The notes below the pieces were generated by a model that worked only from the letters and a program-made list of their open reading frames with translations, did not search any database and was not told where the DNA came from. Below, one piece after another: positions 10,053-22,338 of a stretch of 64,000 nt of DNA. The position numbers and the translations under genes are program-made. This DNA comes from Selaginella moellendorffii. Lineage: Eukaryota; Streptophyta; Lycopodiopsida; Selaginellales; Selaginellaceae. Location: the NCBI RefSeq assembly GCF_000143415.4, contig NW_003314269.1, positions 2,382,118 through 2,446,117 of the forward strand. The letters are read 5' to 3'. Position 1 is the first letter of the stretch, and every line of letters starts with the position of its first letter.

Positions 10053-12198
10053 CTAGCTTAGCCGGATTCGTTGACCGGGATAGATAACATGTTTGTCGCG
10101 AATCTGTCACAAACCTGAAGCTCAGTCCGGGACTTCCACGAGTTTTACAAGCCTTACCTGAGGATTCAGACGATAGAAATTGGAGTTGGGGTCCTCCCAT
10201 TCATCGGGAACGATGCTGCTCAAAGTTTCTCCCTTTTGCACAATGTGATACCTGCGGGGTTTGAGTTAAGAGTTATCGCTGCGTAGAAAGGCCAAACATG
10301 TAGAGTATACCTTTCTTTGATTTTGGAGGATCCTCTTCTACACGGGACAAAGCAGGAAAATGTTATACTTTGGATTTATATAAAAATACGACTACCTTGG
10401 CCACATAACGATGGCACCAGCTACAACAGCTGCTCCACTCAGGACCTGCGAGGGACCAGCGCATAAGATGGGAAGAAGTGAGAACAATTGATACACCTGC
10501 TTCACGAATTTCTTTACACCCCCGGACACCTTCCTATGGTTTGCCGGAGAAGATGAAGGAGAGGAACTGCCCGAGCTCGAACTCTTCAAACAATGCGAAA
10601 TCACGTCAAGACTCAAAGAGAATTTCTTTTCCAACCTCTTGTTCCAGGCGTTTGGCCGTTGCAGCCATCAGTTCTGGATGTTGAGCCGCCGAACGTTCTC
10701 TCTCAATTCTGTGCTTCGTCCCGTGTTTTAGTGACCACCTTGTACCATGCTCTGATCCCGGAGGACTTGCATGCCTGACCTTGGAGGTACGCCTCCAAGG
10801 TCCCAGCTCCTTGGCTCGCCAATCCTCAAGCTTCTGTTTGACTGTTTTCTGCGAGTGCTTCACTTGATCGCGGAACTTCCCTTCCTCTTGCGAGTGCGTC
10901 TTCGATCTCAAGCCTTCCTGTTTACAGGATCCGGCCTTCTCACTCGATCGGTCTAGATTTTTTATCCACTCGTCTGCTTTAGCTGCTTTGGCAGACGTAG
11001 ATTTGTCCATCTTAGTCTTCAGCTTCAAGTCCTCCAGCCACTTACTATCTTCTTCAGCTTTCTCCACACCAGACTCTGCCCTGTTCTCGTGTTGTCTTCT
11101 AGACAGCCAGTTGAAAATCTGCGATAAAGTTCCGAGTGAGATTCAAAAGAAAGAAACAGAGAAACGATACCTTGCGCCTGCTACTATCAGAATTAGAGTC
11201 GGCCTCAGCAACAGCGGGATTTGATGCTGGAGTTGCAGTGTCAGTAGCAGTGGGAGCTGTTACATCGCAATGTTTCGGAGGAAGATCCGGCTTCAAGGTA
11301 GTTGCCAGCTCAGGTTTTGGACCAGAACGTTTCCGTGATAATTCCTCAACCTTTTCCGTTCCACGGCCGGAAGCATCTTCGTCATCGGGCAGACCACTGC
11401 GAGTATCCGCTTTGGAGATCTCTTGTGGAACAGTATCCAAGTTTTCGGCCTCCTCGGAACTGATTTCAGTGATCTTAACGTTAGAGACAGGTGCTCGGCG
11501 AGACTTGAACGACTGACCGAGTCCTTTCCGTTTCTTCGTGGCTGCCAATCTCTGCAGATGAACAAGTTATGGAAGTTACCACAGATCCGTTTGTATACCA
11601 TTGCTTCGATTTTTCTTCGCTCCTCCTCCGATAGCACGAAGCTGACTTTTACGTGTATGCGACCACCGGCTTTTAAAGCAATGAACGAATCCTGAAAGCC
11701 TTTCTGTACAATTCCAGGCGTCTCGAGTTCTAGAAAGAAGCAAGAGTTAGCAAAACTTCGTTCCCACTCCCCAAAGCTTACCAGCTCTAGCAACGACATC
11801 TCCTTTGCTATCCAATAAAGAAACCAGAAGGTTGTCCCGGAGATTAAGCACAGGACTAGAAAAAATCACGAAGCATGTTAAAGAGAGAAGTGAGCCACTC
11901 GAATGAAAACACGTACAACAGATACTCCAAGTTCCAAGGCTGCGTTCGACCATCTTGTGGCTCTACAGACGATGTTTGAAACTCTCGCCTTCCAACAGAA
12001 ACTACATAGTGAGGAGTAAACAAACAAACGGTGAGAAGTGAGAACGAAGAAACGATGAAGTGAGGAACATCGGACCTTTCACAGCGACAGACTTCCCATC
12101 TGTTTATGAAAATATAGAACACCATAAGAAATCGGTGGAGGAAAGCTGGACGAATCAATTACCTGTGACAGTGGAAGGCAAGTCGATCGCTTCCAAAA
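10053..12198 (-). CDS. C2-domain and C-terminal LysM protein, multi-exon, 5' end unresolved
   Basis: Exons on the minus strand give, in order: a C2-like beta-sandwich (LEAIDLPSTVT, VSVGRREFQTSSVEPQDG, QPWNLEY, LRDNLLVSLLDSKGDVVARA, then GFQDSFIALKAGGRIHVKVS at about 11640); a basic and acidic charged linker (about 11550-10640); a short hydrophobic stretch near 10410-10470 (SGAAVVAGAIVMWP); and a terminal LysM motif, YHIVQKGETLSSIVPDEW, LNPQ, then IRDKHVIYPGQRIRLS and a stop at 10053. LysM binds glycans in many proteins, but intracellular plant proteins also carry it. The hydrophobic patch hints at membrane association. Short introns (about 50-60 bp) separate exons. I could not place the start codon upstream of 12198. 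I do not recognise a named family. Confidence 0.7.
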
Positions 12199-13099
12199 CT
12201 GCAAGCCACGAAAACAATAAATCACTCGAGCTGATTCTTTCAAAGAACAAAGAAGAAGAGCAAATAATCACCAGCAACACGTATGTTTCCTGGCATTTTT
12301 TCGCCAGACCCTTGTCAGTCAGCTGCTGGAATCGAAAACTTGTCTAGTGCTAGGCAAGAATGCACTACATCTGCTGCCATAAGCGACACAAATCCCAAGC
12401 GCCGGAGGAAAATGGGAGACGTGAATCGCCCACTTCCCCCTCTTTCCGATCATCCGCCGGCGCTCATGAGAAGCAACCTAAAACCTCGAATTCCCTCACG
12501 CGCGCGACGGCGCTGCTGGCAGAGATCCCTCGCGCCACCGCATCCACGCGCACCGACTGATCGCTCGATCTGCCCTAGCTCTGAGAAAAAATGGAGGGAG
12601 AAACAAAGAAAATGAGACGAATAGCGCCTTGACGGGTGACGGGCCACCGCAGCCGTAGATTCCCCCACCGATGGGAATATTCTCCGCGATGTCGGGCCTC
12701 AAATTTCCTGTGGTGGCTGTCAGCCGTGCCAAGCGAATGGTACTATAGATTTTTCTTTTCTCTCCTTTGTAAAGATCAACGTATTAATCAAAGGAGGATG
12801 GGGACAAAGGCGATCACCCAGAGGATCTTTTGGAATAATCTCGGAATCGTCTCGCTGCTAGAAGCACGGGGGGTAGCGCGTGGGAATTCTTCACTTTGGG
12901 CTGGCATTTGTCTTGACACTCAGAATCCATGTTACTTGTCACCATTATCTCCCACAGGAGGAAACCCTGTTCTTAGGGTTAGGGCTAATGTAACAATATA
13001 ATTTTAAAAGGTGTAAAGTTCGAAATTAGGGCTATCAGAAGAATGTTTTTAAGGGTTTAAAGTTGGGAGTTTAGGGTTCTTATTTTAGGGCAGGAAGCA
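12199..13099. promoter_or_regulatory. Divergent intergenic region between the C2-LysM gene and GLE1
   Basis: Contains the missing 5' exon(s) and leader of the minus-strand C2-LysM gene and the promoter of plus-strand GLE1. Several AGGGTTT/TTTAGGG telobox-like words lie at about 12975-13085, just before the GLE1 start. Short frames here (e.g. minus strand 12496-12732) are not supported. Confidence 0.5.
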
Positions 13100-15861
13100 A
13101 TGAGCGGGAGCCCGCTTCTGGAACCGATGAGAAGGCGCAAGTCTGGATCTCCAGCGGCGATGGTGGAATCGCTAATGCGCCCGGAATCGCCATTGCGGCC
13201 CAGGGTTTTGGCGCCGCTCTTCACCAATGTGGCCCTGTCCGAGGAGAGAGGTACGCGAGCTGCGACCGCTGGCAGCGACGATTGTTCCCAGAATGTGGAT
13301 CCCGACGAGTCTCCATCCAAGGGGCTGTCGCCGCATTCTCTAGCAAGGCTTGTGCCGAAGGATGTGGCGAAGCTCGCAGCGTCCGGGAGAGGCCGGGATG
13401 CGCTGCTGGGTATGGTTGATCCGCAGCCCGACTGGACGCTGGGCGATCTCAGGGACGAGCTGGAGGAGCTGACGGAGAAGATGAGCGGGTCGCGGCTTCA
13501 CGAGGAGGGGGACGTGCGAGAAAGTGAAAGCGTTCCTCAGCAACGGTATGGATCATGTCTTTAGTATTCGCGAATGAGCGTTGTGTTGGTGATCATATGT
13601 CTGTAGCTGGGGGCTGAGCGAAGAAGTAGCCGACTTTAACAGGATCAGCAAACCTTTCGTCATGCGGCTCGATGATGAAGACTTTGAGAGCTCGGATGAC
13701 GATGACGATGATGAGGAGGAGGATGTGTTCAGTCAAAATGATCCGGGACGTGATAGACAAGCTCCTGTTGTCCACAACTCTTCAAGGTTGGTTGCGAGAT
13801 TTACTTTTCTTCTCTTTCGTTTTTTTTGGTTTAAGGCAAAAATTCACAGCGTTCGACAGGGTTCTAACACATAAATCTCCATATGACGAAGACGCCATCT
13901 TCTTAACTACAAGCAAAGTAGAAGCAGCTCTTTTTGAAGCTGAGCGATTGAGAATTCTTCGAGTCCAGGTTGGTTTACACTCTTCTCTAATTGGTGTTGG
14001 ACTAAACGTGATCTTAGGAGGAATTGAGACAAAAGAGGTTTCAATTAGAATCCGCTCTTTTGGAGGAGACACAACGGTCAGCTGAAAAAATTGCCCAAGT
14101 TATGAAAGACGAGGAGGCAAAATGCGAGATGACTCGTCGAAGTGACAAGCAGTACCAGCGCTTAATGTGTGTGCCTTCTCTTGTTTATTTTTCTGAACGG
14201 ATATTGAAATGCGGTTTGGCAGTGCCGAGCAGCGTGATAAGCACCTATCAGCATTGCAGCGTGACCATGAACAACGTTCTCAAGTTGAAGAGCGGAAAAT
14301 TAAAAAAGACGAGGAGGCACAGAGAAGAGAACACTCCGTTCGAGAAGAAATGGAACGGCAACAGAAAGCGAAGGCTGACGCAGAGGTATTCTTTTCAGGG
14401 TTTTAGCTTTAGGCGCACACTGACGAGGGGTTTAAAGATTGCAGCAGCTAAGGCGGCTGAAGCACAGCGAATAAGAAAACTGGAGGAACAAGTGGCAGCC
14501 GAAGCTGAAAAGAAACGGCAAGCCGAGGCTGCCCAGAAAGCTGAGGCAGACCGAAAGGAGAACGAAAGCGCGAAACCGTCGCGAGGAGCGCCTCAACTAA
14601 GAGTCTCAAAATCTGCAGCGGACAATGAGATGGGAAGAAAGAAGATACTCCAACAACTAAATGAAGCTTCAAAGTCATTGCAGGCGAATCCTGTGTTGAG
14701 GAAGGTAGAGTTGCTTTTTCTCTTCTGTTTTTTGGATGATGAGCAAATGGATGTTTTTCCCCAGAACCTCAAGGCTTTGGGATTTCAAATAGGTAAACTG
14801 TGGAATCAAGTTGCCGCTACAGAGGAGCAAGTGAGGTACAAAAACAACTGTAGTTTGATCGTCGTAATGCTTCTTTGTTTTGTTTTTGTTCTTGAAGAAA
14901 GGTGTCAATGGAGTTTTTGCAGCTGGCGAACAATCCTCAAAGCCAGGCATTTGTCGTTTCAACACTAGCGTCGAAGGTTTTACACATGATATCTCGAGTT
15001 TCACAGCCTGACGCTGTCGAATCTTTTGCTGGCAGCTTATGTCTCAGTGTGAGGCGCAGGTCTCAAGGGCCCCGTCATATGCCTATGTGTTCGCTCGAAT
15101 CGTCGTTAACGTGTCAAGTCAGGTAAGTAATCTATATGGATGTTATCGAAACTGGACGTTTGTTTCTTGATTTCTTCTTGGTAGCTTCCGGTTGTCATGG
15201 ACGCTGTTCTCGCGCAGCTGAATGTGGTTTGTATTTTGACTGTTCCAAAGTACTTCATGTACAAGAAGGTAACTTTCTCTAGCTTCTTTCTCCCCTGGTA
15301 CTAACGGATGAGAATTGTCAGGGTGACTACGAGAGTGACAAGAGCTATTACAACATGCTAGGATTTCGCGAGGACGATTCTGGCACTCTGGAGACGGCAG
15401 ATGATTACGTTGCACGGATGACTGCGTACGTAACTCTATATGCCGCCATCACGCAGACAGGAGGAGCAAACGGGCACGGCATTGCAAATGGATGGAAATG
15501 GTGCGCGCAACTCCTCAACCATCTTCCCGCAAATCGCTACAGCGCGTCCGCTTTGTTTGCTTTTCTCGAGGTTGACTGCTTTTTGTGCCATAAGTCTTTA
15601 CTTTTTTTCTTTCTTTTGGTGTAGACTGCAGGATTCCGGCTCTACCAGTCGTATCCAAAGCCTTTCATGAAGCTGATGAACACCATCGTGACAAGATTCG
15701 TTCCACTGCTCCAGAAGCACAACGATCCGGATGCTCGCTCCGTGCTTAACCGGCTCGAGACTTACCTGGGAACGAAACAGTTCACCAAAAGGCCGAAAGA
15801 CGAGCTCACACAGCAACAAACTGTCTCGGCAATCGCTCTCAAGGAGGCGTCGTGGTATTAA
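13100..15861 (+). CDS. GLE1: GLE1-like mRNA export factor of the nuclear pore
   Basis: Multi-exon gene starting at MSGSPLLEPMRRRK. The first exon ends at the donor near 13545; exon 2 begins about 13607 (WGLSEEVADFNRISKPFV, then an acidic DDDDDDEEED stretch). The middle (about 14020-14700) is a charged coiled coil (ERKIKKDEEAQRREHSV, then KAAEAQRIRKLEEQVAAEAE). The C-terminal GLE1 domain is clear: FPVVMDAVLAQ-like segment, YESDKSYYNMLGF, NGWKWCAQLLNHLPANRY, GFRLYQSYPKPFMKLM, and the end KEASWY. GLE1 sits on the cytoplasmic face of the nuclear pore and, with inositol hexakisphosphate, activates a DEAD-box ATPase to release exported mRNPs. It is convergent with the next gene, with 111 bp between stops. 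Confidence 0.88.
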
Positions 15862-15972
15862 ACGAGGTACACATTTACAAAGAGGAGGAGAAAAAGGAGA
15901 AACGAGGATACCGAAGTAGGAAAAAAAGGAGAACCGAGGAAACTAAGCGAAGAAGGAAAGAACGACCTCCCC

Positions 15973-17354
15973 TTAAGCCGATCTCCAGCCAAAGTGGCTC
16001 ACGATTGCGAAGTAGAGGCAGCTGAGGCCGATGTAGAGCTTCATCCAGAGGCAGGAGGCGACGAGGTATCCCAGGACGAGCGTGAACGCCGCTACTCCGG
16101 TGAAGTTTACCAGGGACTTGCTCGTCGGGAGCTTGTCCTCGATGCTTCCTCCGGGAGAGAAGTAACCCTTCTTGATGAAGGAGCTGAGGAGCTCGTCCTT
16201 GCGCTCGTACGCCTTGTACAGCCACGACGAGCACCCGTTTGCATCGGAGGGGATTTGCTCCACGGGTATGCGCCGGATGTGAATGTGGACTTCGGATGGA
16301 TCGATTCCAAACAGGTTGTCGATGAAGAGAGGGCAGCGGTTCTTGTAGCCGATCGTGAGATCGTAGACTGGAAAAAAAGAAGAAAGAAGTTAAACTTTAA
16401 AGCCAAAGTTTTTGGATGGATGATGCTTGCCTGCGTCGAGAGAGCTGCCAAGGTTCTTCACGCACGATTGGAATCCTTTGGTCTTTGGCATGAGTACGTG
16501 ATTGAGCTTGCGCAAGCCTTTCTTCTCGGCGAGTTCCTGGCCAGCCAGCTTCTTCTGCTCCCTGCGCGTGTCGATCGATCAAAACGTTACTCGAAACAAA
16601 GAAGGAAAACACAGGAGAGAAGAACTTACGTGTAGTCAGTTCCTTCCGGGAAGAGGATCAACCAGAGAGGATCCCTGGCGTCCTTGAAGCTCGAGAGATA
16701 GCGCTCCATGAGGGGCTCGTCCACTTCCCACTTCCTCTCGATGAGGAGAAACTCCATCACGTAGAGCGCCCAGCCAAACACGGGGAGATCGCGGACGCTG
16801 TTCTTGACCACGTACTTGACGTGCCCAATCCGGCCCTTGCGCAGCGCCAGGTTCCAGATGTACATCCAATCCACCTCCGTCCTGTGGTTGCAAATCACGA
16901 TCGCCCTCTCGCCGCCCGGGACGCGATCGCCCGAGAAGACCACCCTCGTCTCGTTGATGTTCTCGAAGAGGAAGGGCCACATTGCGAGCCAGTGGCCGAA
17001 GAAGAAGGCGACGAGCTCGCGGCTGTGGTGGCGGCTGAAGATCCGGACGAGGACGCAGCAGAATGGCGCCAGGAAGATGAGCATGAAGAAGGCGGTGGAG
17101 AGGAGGACGAGGAGGCACGCCAGGCCGCGGACGATCCGGAGGGGAGTGAGCGGCGCGTGGCGGGGGCCCTGGCGGAGGAGGAGCTCGTTTGGATCCGAGG
17201 GAGAGAAGGACGAGTAGCCGCTGCCATCGCCGCCATTGACAGACGCCTCGCCGTCGCGGATCTCGTCCGAAATATTGCCGCTCGTCACCGCCGCGGGCGT
17301 TCTTGCGCGATCCTGCTCGCCATTGGCGCTCGAAAGCGGCGGATTGCGATTCAT
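15973..17354 (-). CDS. 1-acyl-sn-glycerol-3-phosphate acyltransferase, LPAT4/5-like
   Basis: Starts MNRNPPLSSANGEQ at 17354. Exon 1 (to about 16629) carries a membrane segment (residues about 75-104), the acyltransferase motif NHRTEVD (residues 156-162), a KYVVKNSVRDLPVFGWA block, and FPEGT (residues 235-239). A short exon near 16430-16560 gives LAGQELAEKKGLRKLN and VLMPKTKGFQSCVK. The last exon(s) encode NRCPLFIDNLFGIDPSEVHI, IRRIPVEQI and two C-terminal hydrophobic segments ending HFGWRSA. The HX4D and FPEGT motifs form the active site that moves an acyl group from acyl-CoA to lysophosphatidate, giving phosphatidic acid in the ER. The extended acidic N-terminus and C-terminal membrane pair resemble plant LPAT4/5 rather than plastid LPAT1. 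Confidence 0.88.
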
Positions 17355-18106
17355 TCCCCGGCTGCGGTGATGCGCGGGAAAATTCTATGCCAATTCTAGC
17401 GCCGGACTCACCGATCGGGGGAGTGGACGATTCCCGCGCCTTGCGCTGCCGCCGCCACTGCCCGGACCTCCGTCCTTCATTCCCAAAGAACGAGGGTAAA
17501 AAGCTTCGGGGGTCCACATTTCTTACGACCTCAAGAACCCTAAGGACAAACGAACACGTTAAAGCATATTCCCACATCCAGTCAAAGGCCAGTCAAACTT
17601 GGAAAGGTTATATGTGTGAGGTGGCATGCCATGTGCTAATGTGCCAATGTTTCAAATGTTAGGTTGCAAATTTGGACCATCCAAGGGTTATCTACCACGT
17701 CACTGACGAATGTTCTACAGGAAGTGATTTATAAACGGGCACAAACATTATAAAGTGGCACCAGTTCCAGCAGTCAAGAACATCTCACATGCACACTTTA
17801 AACACAATTATTATAAGAAATCTCCTCATTTAAAACCAAATCTCGTCTCTTATTAGAAAAGATCCACAGGAATATCCCGGTCAATCTAGTGAATTTGGAT
17901 TTGGGCTTGGTCATTGCGAAGCTATTTCCATGGCATCTTGCCTCGGGCTTGCTTGCATTACTTACGTAGCTGGGTCTTGATTCCGTTTTCCCTGTGATCG
18001 CGGTGTCCAGGATATCATTTTCAATGAGTTTTTCGTGGCAAGCGTGCCAACTCAGCGAAGTGCACGATCAGTTCTTGGACGGCCTTGTTGGTAAGGATCT
18101 AGGGTT
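17355..18106. other. Intergenic, no gene seen
   Basis: Upstream region of the LPAT-like gene and possible promoter of the short frame at 18107. No recognisable coding similarity. GC falls from the LPAT end toward the retrotransposon nest. Confidence 0.5.
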
Positions 18107-18217
18107 ATGGGATCTGTGGATGATCCGGTAAGCAAATCGAAGGGAGGAGAGGAAGTATCTGTGGAAAGAAAGCAAGAAGCTGCGGCAGAAGAGGAGCAGC
18201 TTGCCTCGTTGAACAGA
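18107..18217 (+). CDS. Possible first exon of a gene, orphaned by the retrotransposon nest
   Basis: ATG at 18107 opens 37 codons of charged, low-complexity sequence (MGSVDDPVSKSKGGEEVSVE, then QEAAAEEEQLASLNR) ending exactly at a GTAAGC donor at 18218. No matching downstream exon was found before the transposon nest begins. It could be the 5' exon of a host gene cut off by the insertions, or a chance frame. I do not recognise the protein. Confidence 0.3.
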
Positions 18218-18324
18218 GTAAGCACTCGGCTGTGCGTGACTTGCCCTGACCTTCGCTAGAGAGTCTGCCTGTTTTGTGCCAATAATGGGGGCCTGGCTGT
18301 TTATTGTTGTGATATGTCGATAGG

Positions 18325-18422
18325 CGTTTCAAGTTTTCCTGAGAGTTTGCTCAGCTCTGCTCCCTTGAAATGCCGTTTCAAGTTCTCCTGAGAGTTTGCT
18401 CAGCTCTACTCCCTTGAAATGC
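18325..18422. repeat. 49-bp tandem duplication, two units
   Basis: Units 18325-18373 and 18374-18422 begin CGTTTCAAGTT and end CCCTTGAAATGC, with only two or so differences. Noncoding. Confidence 0.9.
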
Positions 18423-18946
18423 CGCTCTGTGTTTTGTAGAGAGCGGCTTGTACCAGTTATTGTCTGATCTGTGCATTCGTATATTGTACCATCCGGTGTG
18501 GCGGCCCTTGCAAGGCTACTGATACTCCAGATTCTAAATTCTGGATTGGAGGCGATGCACTGTGAGAGATTATAACTGATCTTTTCTGCTTGAAAGGAGT
18601 ATGCGGTCTAGAATTCAATCACTAAATTATTTGGCTGGGCCAATAGGGCATGAAAAGGTGCTATACAAGGTTGGGGAGCTTGTTTACATCTTGAATTTTC
18701 AAAGGCAATGTGATGAAGGTGGTAATCACAATATTATAGAGAAAATGCTGGATGAGCCGTGAATGTGGCTAGTGATAGACAGGAAGCAGAAGACACCTTT
18801 AATTTGTAGCTGTCAAGTTCTTTTGGTTTCCTCAACTATTGATGGAATGTTCCAGCTTCCCTCCAGATCGTGACTTTTGGTTAGTTTTACTTTGTCTCTT
18901 CTACTTTTTTATGTGTGAATAAGAGAGCAATGCCCATATATATATA
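18423..18946 (+). repeat. Probable left part of a decayed Copia LTR
   Basis: No open frame. The end (about 18890-18946: TTTTTATGTGTGAATAAGAG, then GCAATGCCC and TA repeats) looks like the R/U5 part of a Copia LTR. On the other side of the inserted gypsy element the sequence resumes with TA repeats, then a U5-like end TTTACA and TAGTATCA, a decayed tRNA-iMet primer site, at about 32187-32195. The left LTR boundary is not resolved. Confidence 0.35.
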
Positions 18947-19121
18947 TGTGAGTGCATGGAATATAGAAAAGGAATACAGAAATGTGCATATCAATTAGCC
19001 CAAAAACTATAGCTTATATATAGGAGCGAGTGGTCCGGATTGAAACCAATCCGACGGCTACTAAAATCCCACTACGCTAATATTAGTATATGGCATCGTA
19101 GCCATACACTTGGCCCTCACA
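18947..19121 (-). repeat. Outer gypsy 3' LTR (175 bp)
   Basis: Direct repeat partner of 31913-32087. TG...CA ends, preceded on the element strand by a purine-rich tract. Confidence 0.88.
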
Positions 19122-19153
19122 TCATCCCTTCCTCTCGGAATAATGGAAGGCCG

Positions 19154-22100
19154 TCAGGATTCTCTTGTAGATGGGCCGGGATTTGGAAGAACATCAGGAG
19201 GAAGCATCGGTGAATTTGTAGACGGTATTAACTGCTCCTGATCCCTTTGTATGAAGTGTTTTAACCGCTGCACATGCACAATCTCCAGAGGATCGATCTG
19301 CTGAACGTCATGCCGAACCTCATAAACTTGTGGTCCAACTTGCCGCAACACCCGATACGGTCCTTTCCACTGCCCAAGGAGCCCCTTAGATAAACCACGG
19401 ACCGTAAGATGGGGAAAACGGACTAACACCAAATCATCCACTTTGTACTTCGCAGGTGGACGATGATAGGAATTGTAGCGTCATTGTTGTCCCACTTGTA
19501 TGCGGCCTAAGTGTTCAGCAAACTCTGCTCGGACAAGTGGAAGAATGCTTGTCAAATATTGATCCCATGACCTAGCATCAGGAGCTCGTGGCAATCGCGA
19601 AGGTAAACCCAGCTCTGTTGGTAATATTGGATCATGACCATATAGAAGTTTATATGGTGAAGCACCAACAGAACTCTGCACCCCTGTGATATAAGCATAG
19701 CGAAGAGACGGCAAATAACCATCCCAATCCGAATGCTGAAAGTTCACATATTTCGCAATCATCCCTTTGAATGTTTAAACGAGCCGTTCCACCAGACCAT
19801 CTGATTGTGGATGATAAGCACTCTTAAAAGTGTGGCGTATCCCCAACCGAGATGTCAAAACATGAAATACCTCAGCCATAAATGCAGGACCATTATCCGA
19901 AAGAATCCGCTCTGGACAAGAATGCTGGAACACCACTCGATTGAGGAGGAAGTATCCAACAGCAGTTGCAAAGGCACTAGCAAGAGCACCAACTTCCACC
20001 CAACGAGTCAAGTAGTCAAAAGCAATAATAACATACTCATTGCCAGTAGTCGATCGTGGAAAAGGTCCCATAAGATCAAATGCCACCAACTCAAATGGAC
20101 GAGAAACTGCAATTGACTCCAACCGTCCTTCCGCAACACAAAAAGGAGTATTACGAGCTTGGCACCAAATGCAGCTACGCACATATAATATCACGTCACA
20201 TCTCTGGCCAATAGAAAGATCTACGCAGCTTTTCGGTGACACGACGGTGTCCCATATGCCCACCTAGAACAGGAGAATCATGGTAGGCATGGAGAAACCG
20301 TGGAATAAACACCGAAGGCACCACTAGCCGTAAATGATCATTAGGATCTATCCCCACAAAATAAAGAAGGCCATCTTCAAGGCGATATTGAGAATGTAAA
20401 TGCCGGAAAGGCAAGTCATCAGCAAGTGATGCAGGATTCTCAAACCCATCTCGAAACCTTCAAATCCACAGCTCAATCTTTTGAGCCTCGCGAACCTCAT
20501 CAAGAGAAGGTAGATCTTGCTCTGCGCCCTGTGGACACTGAACGTCAAGGACAGCAACCGCCGACGGCACAGAATCCTCATCTAGAAAATCCACAGATGC
20601 TGGAACAACAGGTTCGTCAGAAACATGAGAAATGAGTGGAGAAGGAAGAGGAGCTCGAGAAAGGGCATCAGCATCAGCCATAGAACTCTCTGGGCGATGA
20701 ACAACATCGAAATCATATATCTAAAGCTTCAAAGCCCATCGAGCCGTATGACCAACCAGGTTCTTCCGCTTCAATAATGAAGTAACAGCAACATGGTCAT
20801 CTTCAAGTAACGTCCGAAAACCATGTAGATATGTATGAAGTTTCTCGAAACCCCAGACTGCTGCTAAACACTCCTCCGTCGTGGAGTAGTTCATCTCCGC
20901 TGGTTATAATGTACGGCTTATGTATGTAATGGGATGGCGCTGACTAGGCACACTCGAGCTCTCTTGCATCAACACACCTCCAAGACCAATGTCAAAAGCA
21001 TCCACGCGCAAAATAAAAGGTCGAGTGTAGTCAGGATATGCCAAAACCGGAGGAGTCGTCAATAGCTCTTTGAGATTCACGAACGCCCACTCATAATCCG
21101 GAGACCAAATGAAAGATGACGTTGATGACTTCAGCAACGCTCGCAATGGTATAGTGCGATCGGAAAGATGATCCACAAAACGACCGAGATACTACACCTT
21201 ACCCAAAAAGCGCTGCACATCATTCACACATTTCGGAGTAGAGAACTTCAGAACAGCCACAAGTTTGTCAAGATCAACTTGCAAACCCTCACGAGAAATA
21301 CGGTACCCAAGATAAGTTGTGTCCTTGGACCCAAACACGCACTTTGACCGCTTCAGCTTTAAACCAACGTCGCGTAGCCGATCCAACACTTTACAAACAT
21401 CACGAACGTGCTCCTCCCACGTCCCCTCCGAGTGGATCAAGACATCATCAATGAAGTCAGCCGTCATCTCTGGCATATCGCAAAGAACCTTGTCCATCAT
21501 CCGTTGAAAAGTTGCTGGAGCATTGTTCAAACAAAATGGCATTACCAAGAACTCGTACAAACCAAATGGTGTATGAAAAGCAGTTTTAGGAATATCTTCT
21601 TTGGCCATCGGTACTTGCCAATACCCAGAAGCAAGATCTAGCTTGGTAAACCAACGATTTCGCCCCAGACGATCCAAGAGATCAGCAGTGTGAGGAAGAG
21701 GGTACACGTCCGGGATCGTCACTTCATTTAACAGACAATAGTCGATGCAGAAACGAATACTCCCATCAGGTTTCGTCACAAGATGAGGTTCACATGCCCA
21801 AGGACTCTGCGACTTCCGAATAACACCCTTCTCCAACATCTCCTTGACATTTGCACGTAAATCTTGATCTCCTTGGGTGACCGACGATGAACAGGAACCT
21901 TGATTGGACGAGCATCCCCTGTTGGAATGGGATGACGTGTGGCAATCTTGGCCCCAAACGATAGGTCAAATTCAAAGATATTATAATACTCCTTCATGAG
22001 CTGGTCAACAGCTGCAACACAAAGATTATCGGAGGGATCAGAAAAGGGAAGAGCAGAACAAGATGGAAACACAAGAGGAAACAGTGGGGAAACAAAAGTA

Positions 22101-22338
22101 ATGGAAGCAGAGGTAGAAGTAGAGGGACAAAGAGGTACAGAAGTGAGAGGAATGGATGAAACATAAGGAAGTATGAGACAAGGGGGAGAAGCCTCAAAAT
22201 CACACTTGGCATGATTGCGCTGCAACCAATCCATACCAAGAATGAGGTCAAAAGCTTGACTCGGCACCACCCGCAACGACTGCAACTCAAGCTCGAGATC
22301 GCCCACACGCACAACCAGGTCCGCCTCATCTCGTGCAC
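19154..22338 (-). pseudogene. Outer gypsy pol: protease end, RT, RNase H, integrase
   Basis: Minus-strand frames give the end of the protease region (FDLILGMDWLQRNHA, about 22230), RT (PHLVTKPDGSIRFCIDY, KLDLASGYWQVPMA, NNAPATFQRMMD and catalytic FIDDVLIHS at about 21450), RNase H (ILRVDAFDIGLGGVLMQE at about 21000, ending ADALSRAP), integrase HHCC region (YHDSPVLGGHMGHRR, then CIWCQA), core (FDLMGPFPRS, LSDNGPAFMAE, and AYHPQSDGLVERL) and a C-terminal GPYRVLRQVGPQVYEVR segment ending near 19154. Stops at about 20696, 21195 and 19775, plus frame shifts, break it. Together with the gag part beyond 29871 it formed one element before the chromovirus insertion. Confidence 0.85.

Noticed and set aside
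16821-17399. Plus-strand 192-codon frame opposite the acyltransferase
   Set aside because: Low-complexity Glu/Ala product caused by codon bias of the LPAT exon on the other strand.
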